From NCBI GenBank assembly GCA_001017865.1, contig LATQ01000001.1, forward strand, positions 1,089,031 to 1,104,926: 15,896 nt of DNA, read 5' to 3'. The position numbers and the translations under genes were made by a program. Positions 6,630 to 15,896 of this stretch are shown piece after piece (within the stretch, counting starts at the first letter, position 1; each line of letters begins with the position of its first letter). This DNA is from Rhodococcus sp. IITR03. Its GTDB lineage: Bacteria > Actinomycetota > Actinomycetes > Mycobacteriales > Mycobacteriaceae. The notes under the pieces are model-generated. The model saw nothing but the letters and a program-made list of their open reading frames with translations. It had not been told where the DNA came from and did no database searches.

Positions 6630-8765
6630 CTACAAGCCGGGGATCTGGATCGTCACGCCGGGGAACACCTCGATCTGCGAGGGCACCGGGACGGCAGATC
6701 GACCGGCGGCGCGGGAATCGTGATCGGCGGCAGGTTCGACAGGTCGGGCAGCTGGAAGGTCGGCGCCGGGGGAGCGGTGGTGGTCTCGATACCGGCGTCC
6801 TTCGGGACACCCGCCTGACCACCGATCGGCGCCGGCCACGGGAAGCTCTCGACGGGCGTGCCCTCGAGCGCGCCGTCCATCGTTCCCTTCCAGATGTCCG
6901 ACGGCAGTCCGGAACCGTAGATCGACCCGCCCCAGCTGTTGGTGATCGCCCCGGCATCGGGAGTGCCCATCCACACGGCCGTCGACAGCGACGGCGTGTA
7001 CCCGACCATCCAGGCGTCCTTGTTCAACCCGGTGTCGCCGAGCTGCGTGGTGCCGGTCTTCGACGCCGACGGCCGCCCACCGGCGAGCGCGTGCCCGCGC
7101 GAATAGGCGGCGATCGGCATCATGGCCTGGGTCGCGTTGTCGGCGACCGCGGCGTCGAAGCGCTGCTCGCCGGGTGACGGCGGACGATCGAGGAGCACGA
7201 CACCGTCGGCCGTGACGACCTTCTGCACGAAGTACGGCTCGTGGAAGACACCGGACGCGGCGATCGTCGCGTAGGCGGAGGCCATGTCGATGACCCGTGC
7301 CTGGTACTGGCCGAGGACGATCCCGCCCTCCGGCGGACCACCGTTCTCGCTCAGCGTCTGCCCCTCGACCCCGGGGATCGTCAGCGGGATCCCCGCTGCG
7401 TGCGCGGCGTCGGCGATCTTCTGCGGGCCGTTCGACATGGACATCATGAGCCGGTAGAAGCTCGTGTTCAGCGACCGCTTGAGCGCCTCGGCGATCGTGC
7501 AGCGTCCGCACGACTCGCCCTCGACGTTGCCGATGCGGATGTTGCCCACCGTGAGCGGGGAGCTGTCGAAGCGCGCGTTGAGGCCGATCCCGTCGTCGAG
7601 CGCGGCGAGCAGGCCGAACACCTTGAACGCCGAACCGGTCTGGACGGGGGCCTGCGCGAAGTCGAAACCGGCGCCGTCCTCACCGCCGTAGTAGGCGCGC
7701 ACGGCACCGGAGCGGGGGTCGACCGAGACCACCGCGGTGCGCAGTTCTCCGGGTTCGCCGGACAGCGTGGACCGGGCCGCGTCGATCGCCGCCTGCTGGG
7801 CCTTCAGGTCGATGGTGGTGGTGATGCGCAGACCTTCGGTGTTGAGGGCCTGTTCGCTGATCCCCGCCGCGGACAGCTCGCGCAACACCTGGGTACGGAT
7901 GTGCCTTCCGGCCCGGTCGCCTCGGTGGCCAGCACGAGGGTGTCCGACGGCACCGTCGGAGGGAACATCTGGTCCGACCGCTCGGCCGGGTCGAGGACCT
8001 TCATCTCGACCATGCCGTCGAGCACGTAGTTCCAGCGTTCCTCGATGGCGGGCAGGTTGTACTCGGGGTCGAGCGACGACGGCGTCCGGATCACCCCGGC
8101 CAGGACGGCGCCTCGGAGACCGACAGCTCCTCGACGGGCTTGCCGAAGTAGGCCTGGGACGCCGCGCCGATGCCGTAGGCGCCGCGACCGAAGTAGATGG
8201 TGTTGAGATACGCCTCGAGGATCTCGTCCTTCGACCACTGCCGCGCCATCTTGGTGGAGATGACGAGCTCGCGCATCTTGCGTTCGAGCGTGCGATCGGA
8301 ACCGACGAGCACGTTCTTGACGTACTGCTGCGTGATCGTGGAACCGCCGCCGGCGGTGTCCTTGCCCATGACGTTGTCGCGGGCCGCGCGTGCGAAACCG
8401 GTGATCGAGAAACCCGGGTTGCTGTAGAAGTTGCGGTCCTCCGCCGACAGCACGGCGTTGCGGACGTGCTCGGGGATCTGCGCGATCCCGACCTCGACAC
8501 GGTTGCCCTCCGGCGGGACCACCCGGGTGATCTCGGTGGCGTCGTCGGACGCGTAGACGCGCGCGAGCTGGTTCGTCTTCATGTCCGCCGGGGTCGGCAC
8601 GTCCGCCGAGTAGTAGGCGGTGGCGAAGATCCCGAGCGGGACGAGCACGGCGAGAACGAACGCGACGAGTACGGCGTAGCGAACGATGCGTCCCCTGCGC
8701 TTCTTCGCTGCGGCCGCGGCGGCGCGCGAGGATGTCGACCTTTTGGGGCTCGTCACTCGTTCCAC
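6630..8765 (-). CDS. Class A penicillin-binding protein, PonA1-like (bifunctional transglycosylase/transpeptidase)
   Basis: About 712 residues after repair. It polymerises lipid II glycan strands and cross-links their peptides outside the membrane. GTG start at 8765 gives a short basic cytoplasmic tail (AAAAKKRRGR) and one membrane anchor (about 29-51). GT51 motifs follow: EDRNFYSNPGF with catalytic Glu109, GGSTITQQYVKN, RKMRELV and EILEAYLNTIYFGRGAYG. The transpeptidase has SAFK (SxxK) in QTGSAFKVFG, SLN in KRSLNTSFYRLM, and KTGTT. The C-terminus is Pro-rich. Blocks such as NQLARVYASD, DSSPLTV and GIVLGQYQARVIDMASAYAT closely match mycobacterial PonA1. Frame breaks near 8109, 7904 and 6694 are each repaired by one base. 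It is a paralogue of the PBP expected at the left edge, perhaps equivalent to the third class A PBP (PonA3) of some mycobacteria. Confidence 0.93.
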
Positions 8766-8788
8766 TTTCTCGGTACCGGAAATCCGGA

Positions 8789-8803
8789 CGGGAGGGTCTC
8801 CCG
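8789..8803 (-). other. Short hairpin in the leader of the PBP gene
   Basis: Perfect 6-bp inverted repeat CGGGAG-GGT-CTCCCG located 24 nt before the PBP start codon. It may form in the 5' untranslated region; no further sign of regulation is seen. Confidence 0.3.
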
Positions 8804-8841
8804 CCCACCGTATGGTACGGAAACGACCACGGGACGCGTCC

Positions 8842-8862
8842 GGAACACCGGTACGGTGCTCC
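8842..8862 (-). terminator. Possible terminator hairpin after the sugar transporter operon
   Basis: Inverted repeat with 9-bp arms (GGAACACCG and CGGTGCTCC, one mismatch) and a GTA loop, 20 nt after the stop of the last transporter-operon gene. It lacks a T run, as is common in actinobacteria. It separates the transporter operon from the PBP gene. Confidence 0.5.
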
Positions 8863-8881
8863 TTCTCACGTCACGGGAGGG

Positions 8882-9072
8882 TCAGCCGGATCGGCGCCAC
8901 GCGCGGAACGCGAACCCCCACATCACGACGAATGCGAGCAGCACGAGGACGGCACGATGCCGGGTTGCGGCGACGTCAGCTCGGCGACCGCGGAGATCAC
9001 CGCCATCACCGTGAACACCGTGAGCAGGCCGAGCAGCATCTCGAGTCGGTTCCGGCGTGGAACCTTCCTCAC
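8882..9072 (-). CDS. Small two-helix membrane protein at the end of the sugar ABC operon
   Basis: 63 residues after repair. GTG at 9072-9070 overlaps the permease stop as GTGA, so it is translationally coupled. The N-terminus is basic (VRKVPRRNR), followed by membrane segment 1 (LEMLLGLLTVFTVMAVISA, about 10-28), a short loop AELTSPQPG, membrane segment 2 (IVPVLVLLAFVVMWGFAF, about 39-56) and a basic tail RAWRRSG. One frame break near 8951 (GG should be GGG on the plus strand) is repaired by one base; without it the second helix is lost. I do not recognise the family. Coupling to the permease suggests an accessory or stabilising partner of the transporter, but this is inference. Confidence 0.72.
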
Positions 9073-9970
9073 GACTTGACGCCGCCCGCGGTCAGACCCG
9101 AGATGATGCGGCGCTGGAAGAGCAGCACCATCACCACGAGCGGCACCATGACGAGCGTGCCGCCGGCCATGATCGACGCGTACGGGGTGACGTACGGGTC
9201 GGTGCCGGTGAACCGTGCCATCGCGACCGTCACCGGGGCCGTGCTCTCGCTCGACAGCTGCGACATCAGCAGGTACTCGTTGACGGTCGCGATGAAGGCG
9301 AGGATCGCCGTGGTGAACAGCGCGGGTGCCGCGAGCGGCAGCATGACCAGGCGGAACGCCTGCCCGCGCGTCGCGCCGTCCATGCGGGCGGCCTCCTCGA
9401 GTTCCCACGGCAGTTCGGAGAAGAACGAGGTGAGCGTGTAGACCGTCAGCGGCAGCACGAACGAGATGTTCGGATGATCAGCGCCTGGTACTTGCCGATC
9501 CAGCCGATGTCGGTGAACAGCTGGAACAGCGGCGTCACGAGCGCGACGACCGGGAACATCGACGCGCCGAGGATGATGCCGGTGACGAAGTACTTGCCGC
9601 GGAACTCGAAGCGCGACAGCGCGTAGGCGGTGAACACGCCGAGCAGCAGCGCGACCGCCGTGGTGGCGCCGGCGATGATGACGCTGTTGAGCAGCGCCCG
9701 CGAGAAGTTGACCTTGGCGTCGGGGTCGAGCGCGTCGGCGAAGTTCTGCAGGGTCGGGTTCGACGGCCACAGGGTCGTGCTGAACGTCTCCGACGGGTCG
9801 CGCAGGGCCGTGACGATCATCCAGTAGCAGGGGGCCAGGCCCCACACGACGATCAGCGCGACACCCAGATAGGTGCCGACGGTGCTCATCCTGCGCTTGA
9901 ACGGCACCTTGCGGGTCTGCACCGGCGTGGGCTCCGGCCGGCTCCGGGGAATCTCGGTGGTGACGGTCAT
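9069..9970 (-). CDS. Carbohydrate ABC transporter permease (MalG/SugB type)
   Basis: About 300 residues after repair. ATG at 9970-9968 overlaps the stop of the upstream permease as ATGA. A long hydrophilic N-terminus (MTVTTEIPRSRPEPTPVQTRK) precedes the first membrane segment VGTYLGVALIVVWGLAPCY; about six segments in all, with ALLNSVIIAGATTAVALLLG and the EAA loop EEAARMDGATRGQAFRLVMLP that docks on the ATPase. The end LLFQRRIISGLTAGGVKS is typical of MalG-like proteins. One frame break near 9472 (CCC read as CC) between ALII and PNISFVLPL. It forms the inner-membrane channel with the upstream permease in a CUT1 sugar importer. The exact sugar cannot be read from the sequence; trehalose/maltose-type is plausible. 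Confidence 0.93.
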
Positions 9971-11039
9971 ACGACCTCCCCCTTACGCTGCTTCTCCTGC
10001 GTACTCACCGCGTTGGCGCCGAGGAACCGCACCAGCACGAAGGCGACGGCGAAGATGAGCAGGAAGGTGATCGTCGACAGGGCGGACGCGGAGTTCGAAC
10101 CCTGCCGCATCTGGTCGACGACGAGCACCGAGATCGTGGACGTCGCGGGATTGGACCCCATCATGATCGCGGGCAGGTCGTACATGCGCAGCGCGTCCAT
10201 GGTGCGGAACAGGATCGCCACCATGAGAGCGGGCTTCACCAGCGGCAGCGTGATCATCTTGAACCGCTGCCAGGCGTTCGCGCCGTCGACCTTCGCGGCC
10301 TCGTAGACGTCCTGCGGGATCATCTGCAGGCCGGCGAGGATGAGCAGCGCCATGAACGGCGCCGTCTTCCACACGTCGGCGACGATGATCGCGAAGCGCG
10401 CGGGCCACGGGTCGGCGGTCCACAGATAGTCGGTGCCGAGCAGTTTGTTGGCGGCACCGTCGTTGGCGAAGATGAAGAACCACAGCTTGGCGGTGACGGC
10501 GGTGGGGATCGCCCACGGCACGAGCACGGAGGCGCGCAGCAGGCCGCGACCCCGGAACGACTTGGCCATCACGACCGCCATCGCGAAACCGATCACCGTC
10601 TCGAGCGAGACCGTGACGACGGTGAAGAAGAAGGTGTTGAAGATCGACTGCCAGAACTGGGAGCCGAGGGTGCCCGGAGGGCACGGGATCGAACCGGTGG
10701 CGGTGTTGCAGGTCTGGGTGATCCAGCGCGTGTAGTTCTCGATCCCTACGAAACCGCCGGTGACGAACCGGCCCGTCTCGGGGTCGAGTCGCTTCGAGTC
10801 ACCGTGCAGCGACATCCACACCGCTCGTCCGAGCGGGTACAGGATGATCACGGCCAGGACGAGCATCGACGGGGCGACGAACATCCATACCGGGACCTTG
10901 CGCCGCGTCTTCACCGCCGTGACGGGAGGTGCGGGCACGCGGTGACGTCCGCCGACACGTCCGCGGTCGGGACCGGGCACGGTCCCGACGCGGGGGCGTG
11001 TGGCGGATCCGCGGGATTGTCGACCTGCGGGTCAGCCAT
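9967..11039 (-). CDS. Carbohydrate ABC transporter permease (MalF/SugA type)
   Basis: About 357 residues if translation starts at the ATG at 11039-11037 (MADPQVDNPADPP), which has a clear TAGGAG ribosome-binding site 7 nt upstream. That start needs one missing base somewhere between about 10990 and 10915; a GTG at 10980 is in frame without repair but has a poor ribosome-binding site. The body has the first membrane segment VWMFVAPSMLVLAVIILYPL, a periplasmic loop with two cysteines (ITQTCNTATGSIPCPPG), further segments, and the EAA loop YEAAKVDGANAWQRFKMITLP. It is the partner of the downstream MalG-type permease, overlapping it by 4 nt, and starts 17 nt after the binding-protein stop. The Cys pair in the loop could form a disulfide. 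Confidence 0.9.
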
Positions 11040-11056
11040 GTACTGCTCCTAGAGCA

Positions 11057-12339
11057 TCAGTTGCCGGCGGTCTCGATGCCGGCCTGGGTGTCGTCCAGCG
11101 CCTGCTGGACGGTCTTCTCGCCACGGATCGCAGCGTAGGCGTTGTCGGCGATCGCCTTGGACACGGCCGAGTAGTAGGGCGACGCCGGACGCGGCTCGGC
11201 TGCCTCGAGGGCCTCCTTCAGCGTCGAGAAGTAGGGGTACTGCTCGAGGATCGAGGCGTCGTCGTAGACCTCGGCGAGAACCGGGGCGCCGCCCGCTTCC
11301 GCGTAGTACATCTGTGCCTGGCGGGTCTGCATGAACTCGAGGAAGTCGCGCGCGGTGGCGGGAGCATCCGAGAACGCGCTGATGCCGACGTTGTAGCCGC
11401 CGAGCGTCGAGACGCCGGGGCCGTCGACGCCGGGCAGGACGGCGATGCCGTAGTTGCCGGCGACCGATGAGCTCTCACCGTCGGTGTAGAAGCCGGGCCA
11501 CGTGCGCAGGAACAGTGCCTCGCCGTTGCCGAAAGCGGTCTGCGACTCGCCCTCGGTGTAGGTCTGCGCGGCGGCCGGGATGATGCCGTCCTCGAAGTTG
11601 TCGACGATGAACTGCAGGCCTTCGGCCGTCTTGTCGTCGACTGCCGGGGTCAGGCCGTCCTCGGCGACGAAGGAGCCACCGAAGGCGTTGACGATCTCGG
11701 TGACGTTGACCGTCAAGCCTCGTAGTTCTTGAACTGACCGATGTAGCAGGCGATACCCGCTTCCTCGGCCTTCGGGCACTCGGCCTTCAGGTCGTCCCAG
11801 GTCGCGGGGGCCTCGTCGACGAGATCGGTGCGGTAGTAGAGGAACGCGCCGTTGGTGTTCTTCGGGGCGGCGTACAGGGTGCCGTTGTAGGTGCCCGACT
11901 CGACGGTCGCGGGCAGCAGGCCCTCGGTGTCGATCGCCAGGTCGTCCTCGAGGGGGAGCAGCCAGCCGTTCGCGGCGAACTCCGCCGTGTTGGTGACGTC
12001 CACGGCGATGAGGTCGTACTCGTCGCTGCGGGCCTGCATCCGCTGGGCGATGTCGTCGTACTGGTCGTTGGCCTCCTTGGCCAGCGGCTTGAACGTCACC
12101 TGCTCGTCGGGATGCTCGGCGTTCCAGTCGGCGATGATGCTCTCGAGCGCCGCGTTCAGGGGATCCTGCCCCTCGACGATCGTGATCGGGCCACGGCCCT
12201 CACCGGAAGCAGCGGTACCCTCGCCGCCGGTCGAGGTGTCGTCGCCACCGTTGTCCGACGAGCAGCCCGCGAGAACGAGCGCGGTCGCGGCCGTCGCGGC
12301 GATCGCAGCCCTCCGCATCGCCTTCGTATTCAGAACCAT
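11057..12339 (-). CDS. Sugar ABC transporter substrate-binding lipoprotein
   Basis: About 427 residues after repair. ATG at 12339-12337 has GGGGAG upstream. The signal peptide is RRAAIAATAATALVLAGC with lipobox LAGC and acylated Cys26, then a Gly/Thr/Ser-rich linker (SSDNGGDDTSTGGEGTAAS). The mature part is an extracellular-solute-binding family 1 protein: SIIADWNAEHPDEQVTFKPL, YDLIAVDVTNTAEFAANGWLLPL, LYAAPKNTNGAFLYYRTDLVDEAP, GEALFLRTWPGF and PRPASPYYSAVSKAI. The last blocks resemble LpqY, the trehalose receptor of mycobacteria, but the specificity is not certain. One frame break near 11718 (GG should be GGG: NYEGLTVNVTEI). It is anchored to the outer face of the membrane and delivers substrate to the two permeases. 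Confidence 0.92.
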
Positions 12340-12373
12340 CAACAACTCCCCATTTCGAGGTCGGAAAACACAC

Positions 12374-12396
12374 GTCGGTGACCCAGGTGCACCGAC
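12374..12396 (-). other. Hairpin in the leader of the binding-protein gene
   Basis: Perfect 7-bp inverted repeat (GTCGGTG and CACCGAC) with a 9-nt loop, 35 nt before the binding-protein start, in the 157-bp gap after the ATPase gene. On the minus strand it is followed by GTGTGTTTTCC. It could stabilise the downstream lipoprotein message or attenuate read-through. Confidence 0.4.
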
Positions 12397-12453
12397 ACCG
12401 GCCACTACTGTGGCACGCAGCACCGGTAAAAGTCGGCATTCCGCCCATCCTGA

Positions 12454-12483
12454 ATCGGTCGAGTGTCGACTCCGCAGACCGAT
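12454..12483 (-). terminator. Possible terminator hairpin after the ABC ATPase gene
   Basis: Stem-loop 13 nt after the ATPase stop: outer 7-bp arms ATCGGTC/GACCGAT, inner 4-bp GAGT/ACTC, GTCG loop and a 4-nt CGCA bulge. There is no T tract. It may end or reduce transcription between the ATPase and binding-protein genes. Confidence 0.4.
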
Positions 12484-12496
12484 CCCGGAGCGATGA

Positions 12497-13568
<1,072 letters not shown>

Positions 13569-13615
13569 CTCGAAGATCCTTTCCGAAGCGGTACACGCTC
13601 GTGCGGTAGGGGAAT

Positions 13616-15068
13616 CTACCGTGCGTCGCTCGATCGGCTCTCGACCGGCGTGACGTCGTCGTCGTTCCACACCTGGATTCCGCGGACGCCGGGACGTCAC
13701 CGGCGCGGAAGACGGGGTCGCGACCCTGCTTGCGTTGCGCGCTGTAGTGATGGAACAACGCGTAGGCGATACCCGACAGCGGGATCAGGGCGATGAGGTT
13801 GACGGTGGCCATGATCCCCATGGCGAGGTCGGCCAGCGCCCACACCAGCGGCAGTGAGCCGATCGCCCCGAGGAAGACGCACAGCACGACCGCCGAGCGC
13901 AGATAGGGCAGGATGCGGCGCGATCCGGTGAGGAACTCCATGTTGGATTCGCTGTAGTAGTAGTTGCCGATCACCGAGGTGAACGCGAGGAAGAAGATCA
14001 GCACGGCGAGGAAGTGCACCGTCCAGTCGCCGAGCTGCAGCGCGAGCGCGTTCTGCGTCAGAGCGGCGCCCTCGAGACCGCTGCCGAATTCGGGCTCGGA
14101 CAACAGGATGATGAAGGCCGTGATCGAGCAGACCAGCAGGGTGTCGAAGTAGACGCCGAGGCTCTGGACCAGGCCCTGCTTGACCGGGTGGGAGACCGCG
14201 GCGGCGGCGCCGGCGTTGGGTGCCGAGCCCATGCCGGCCTCGTTCGAGAAGAGACCTCGGCGGATGCCGTTCATGAAGGCGGCACCGAAACCACCACCGA
14301 CGACCTCCTCGAGACCGAAGGCGTTCTCGACGATGAGGCGGAACATGGTCGGAACCTCGCCGATGTTGAGGACCACGACGATGATGCCGATGACCAGGTA
14401 GACGAACGCCAGGACCGGCACGACGATCTGGGAGACACCGGAGATGCGGCGGATACCGCCGAAGATCACCACGCCGACGATGAGGGCGACGACCAGGCCC
14501 ACGATCACCTGGAGGGTCATGGTCTTCTCGCCGACGGAACTCGAGACGGCGTCGACGATCGAATTGGTCTGCACCGCGTTGAACACGAATCCGTAGGTGA
14601 TGGTGATGATGACCGCGAAGATCATGCCCATCCAGCGTTTCCGTAGCCCGTACTGCATGTAGTAGGCGGGGCCGCCGCGGAAGGTGCCGTCCTCGTCGCG
14701 CACCTTGTACAGCTGGGCGAGGGTGGACTCGAGGAAGGCGGTCGCCGCACCGACCAAGGCCATCGCCCACATCCAGAACACCGCGCCGGGACCACCGAGC
14801 TGATCGCGATCGCGACACCGGCGACGTTGCCCGTTCCCACGCGGGAGGCGGCCGAGACGGAGAAGGCCCGGAAGGCGGACAGGCCCGGTTCTCCGTTGGG
14901 TTGCCTCTCGGGTTTCTCCACGATGGAACGCAGCATGTCGGGCAGGAGCCGGATCTGGATGAACCGGGAGCGGATCGTGTAGTACAGGCCCGAACCGATG
15001 AGCAGTGCGATCACCGCGTACCAGAACGTGTCGTTGATATCGGTGACGAAATCGACCGCAGTGTCCAT
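13616..15068 (-). CDS. AGCS-family sodium:alanine/glycine symporter
   Basis: About 484 residues after repair, normal for the family. It imports alanine or glycine with sodium across the cytoplasmic membrane. ATG at 15068-15066 ([18 protein letters not shown]); the ribosome-binding site is weak. Ten or more membrane segments are visible. Family blocks: [79 protein letters not shown] and [21 protein letters not shown]. Two frame breaks: near 14800 (restoring [12 protein letters not shown]) and near 13693, after which the tail reads [16 protein letters not shown] and ends at TAG 13618-13616. Without the second repair the frame falsely runs on into the ATPase gene. It is divergent from the DUF2786 gene and followed closely by the sugar ATPase. 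Confidence 0.93.
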
Positions 15069-15152
15069 CTGCACGATCTTGGTGGGTCGCGGACGGTTTC
15101 GCAGGAATTTCGTGCGTGTTCCCGGTCTCGTGGGCGGAGTCGGTGCCGGCTC

Positions 15153-15158
15153 TACGCT
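15153..15158 (+). promoter_or_regulatory. -10 box of a leaderless DUF2786 promoter
   Basis: TACGCT matches TANNNT and ends exactly 6 nt before the GTG at 15165, the spacing expected when transcription begins at the start codon. No ribosome-binding site precedes the GTG. The -35 region is not convincing. It lies in the 96-bp divergent region shared with the AGCS gene. Confidence 0.55.
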
Positions 15159-15164
15159 CGCTGG

Positions 15165-15896
15165 GTGAGTTCGGACAAGATGTTGAGTCGTATCGGCGGG
15201 TTGCTCCGCCAGGCGGAGTCCACCGACAACCCTCACGAGGCCGACGCCTTCCTCGCCGCGGCGCAGCGGCTCGCGACGTCCTCCTCGATCGATCTGGCGG
15301 TCGCGCGCAGCCACACGGCGGCGAAGGAACGCCGCGCGACTCCCGTGCAGCGACTGATCACCATCGGCGAGACGGGCAAGAAGGGACTGCGCACCTACGC
15401 CCAGTTGTTCATCGCGATCGCGGGAGCCAACGACGTGCAGTGCGACATCACCGCGAACTCCACCGTCATCTACGCCTACGGCTTCGCCGACGACATCGAC
15501 GTGTGCGAGGCGCTGTATTCCTCTCTGCTCGTGCAGATGGTGCGGGCGTCCGACGCGTATCTGCGCGAGGGCACCTACCGGAACGAGACCACGGTGCGCA
15601 CCGTCGTCGAGGAACGCGGCGGTCGCCGGGTGCGCACACGTGTGCGCAAGCCCGTTGCCGCGGTGACGGCCCGGCTGAACTTCCAGTCGGCGTTCGCCGC
15701 GCGCATCGGTGCCCGGCTGGCCGAGGCGAAGCAGGAGATCGAACGCGAGGTGGAAACATCCGCGCCCGGTACGGCGTTGGTGTTGCGTGGGAAGAGTCTG
15801 GAACTCCAGGACTTCTACCGCAGTACGTCGCAGGCACGGGGCAGTTGGCGGGGAACCGGGCACCGTCGGCGCGCTCGGCGATGCCGGCGCGCGGGC
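15165..15896 (+). CDS. DUF2786 domain protein, partial
   Basis: Runs off the right edge; about 244 residues are visible. GTG start at 15165 (VSSDKMLSRIGGLLRQAEST). The N-terminal DUF2786 motif is KMLSRIGGLLRQAES followed by NPHEADAFLAAAQRLA (residues about 5-37), as in many actinobacterial and phage proteins of unknown role. The middle has FIAIAGANDVQCDITANSTVIYAYGFADDIDVCEALYSSLL, a compact alpha/beta region, followed by a basic helical part (RRVRTRVRKPVAAVTARLNFQSAF) and a long charged helix (ARLAEAKQEIEREVE). Near 15851 a frame break is likely: one extra G would turn GTGHRRRARRC into GNRAPSARSAMPARG, a more usual arginine/serine/alanine tail. Function unknown; metalloprotease or nucleic-acid roles have been guessed for the family, but nothing here decides it. 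Confidence 0.85.
   Translation, partial: MSSDKMLSRIGGLLRQAESTDNPHEADAFLAAAQRLATSSSIDLAVARSHTAAKERRATPVQRLITIGETGKKGLRTYAQLFIAIAGANDVQCDITANSTVIYAYGFADDIDVCEALYSSLLVQMVRASDAYLREGTYRNETTVRTVVEERGGRRVRTRVRKPVAAVTARLNFQSAFAARIGARLAEAKQEIEREVETSAPGTALVLRGKSLELQDFYRSTSQARGSWRGTGHRRRARRCRRAG

Noticed and set aside
14622..15863. Long N-terminal extension of the AGCS protein
   Set aside because: The part beyond 15068 is antisense to the DUF2786 gene and has no membrane or family features.

Overview
The window is high-GC DNA of a mycolic-acid actinobacterium, most likely Rhodococcus or a close relative. The reasons are a DUF5318 protein with the Mycobacterium Rv0049 signature, a PadR-ino1 pair arranged as in Mycobacterium, PonA1-type penicillin-binding proteins, frequent GTG starts and two apparently leaderless promoters. 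Genus is inferred; no rRNA or tRNA gene is present.

Layout. (1) 1-885, minus strand: DUF5318 protein, a 58-residue small ORF, then the glycine/proline/glutamine-rich N-terminus of a protein that by synteny should be the class A PBP PonA1 (runs off the left edge). (2) 1051-2761, plus strand: a palindromic operator/promoter, a PadR-family regulator overlapping ino1 (inositol-3-phosphate synthase), then a strong terminator at 2788-2819. (3) 2850-5924, minus strand: acyl-CoA dehydrogenase, APH-type kinase and SDR in a tight operon, divergent from a TetR regulator (6006-6592) across a 21-bp palindromic operator. The dehydrogenase and kinase correspond to the two halves of animal ACAD10/ACAD11, which suggests a 4-hydroxyacyl-CoA catabolic route. 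(4) 6630-8765, minus: a complete PonA1-like class A PBP. (5) 8882-13568, minus: a CUT1 carbohydrate ABC transporter (ATPase, lipoprotein, two permeases) ending in a translationally coupled two-helix membrane protein. (6) 13616-15068, minus: an AGCS-family sodium/alanine-glycine symporter just upstream of the ATPase. (7) 15165 to the right edge, plus: a DUF2786 protein with a leaderless-type start.

Sequence quality. Nearly every longer gene is interrupted by one or more frame breaks. In every case I could inspect closely, adding one G or C to a short G/C run (two in one PadR run) restores a family-typical protein. I read this as systematic under-calling of G/C homopolymers, not gene decay. Coordinates below therefore span whole reconstructed genes, and lengths in residues assume the missing bases are restored.
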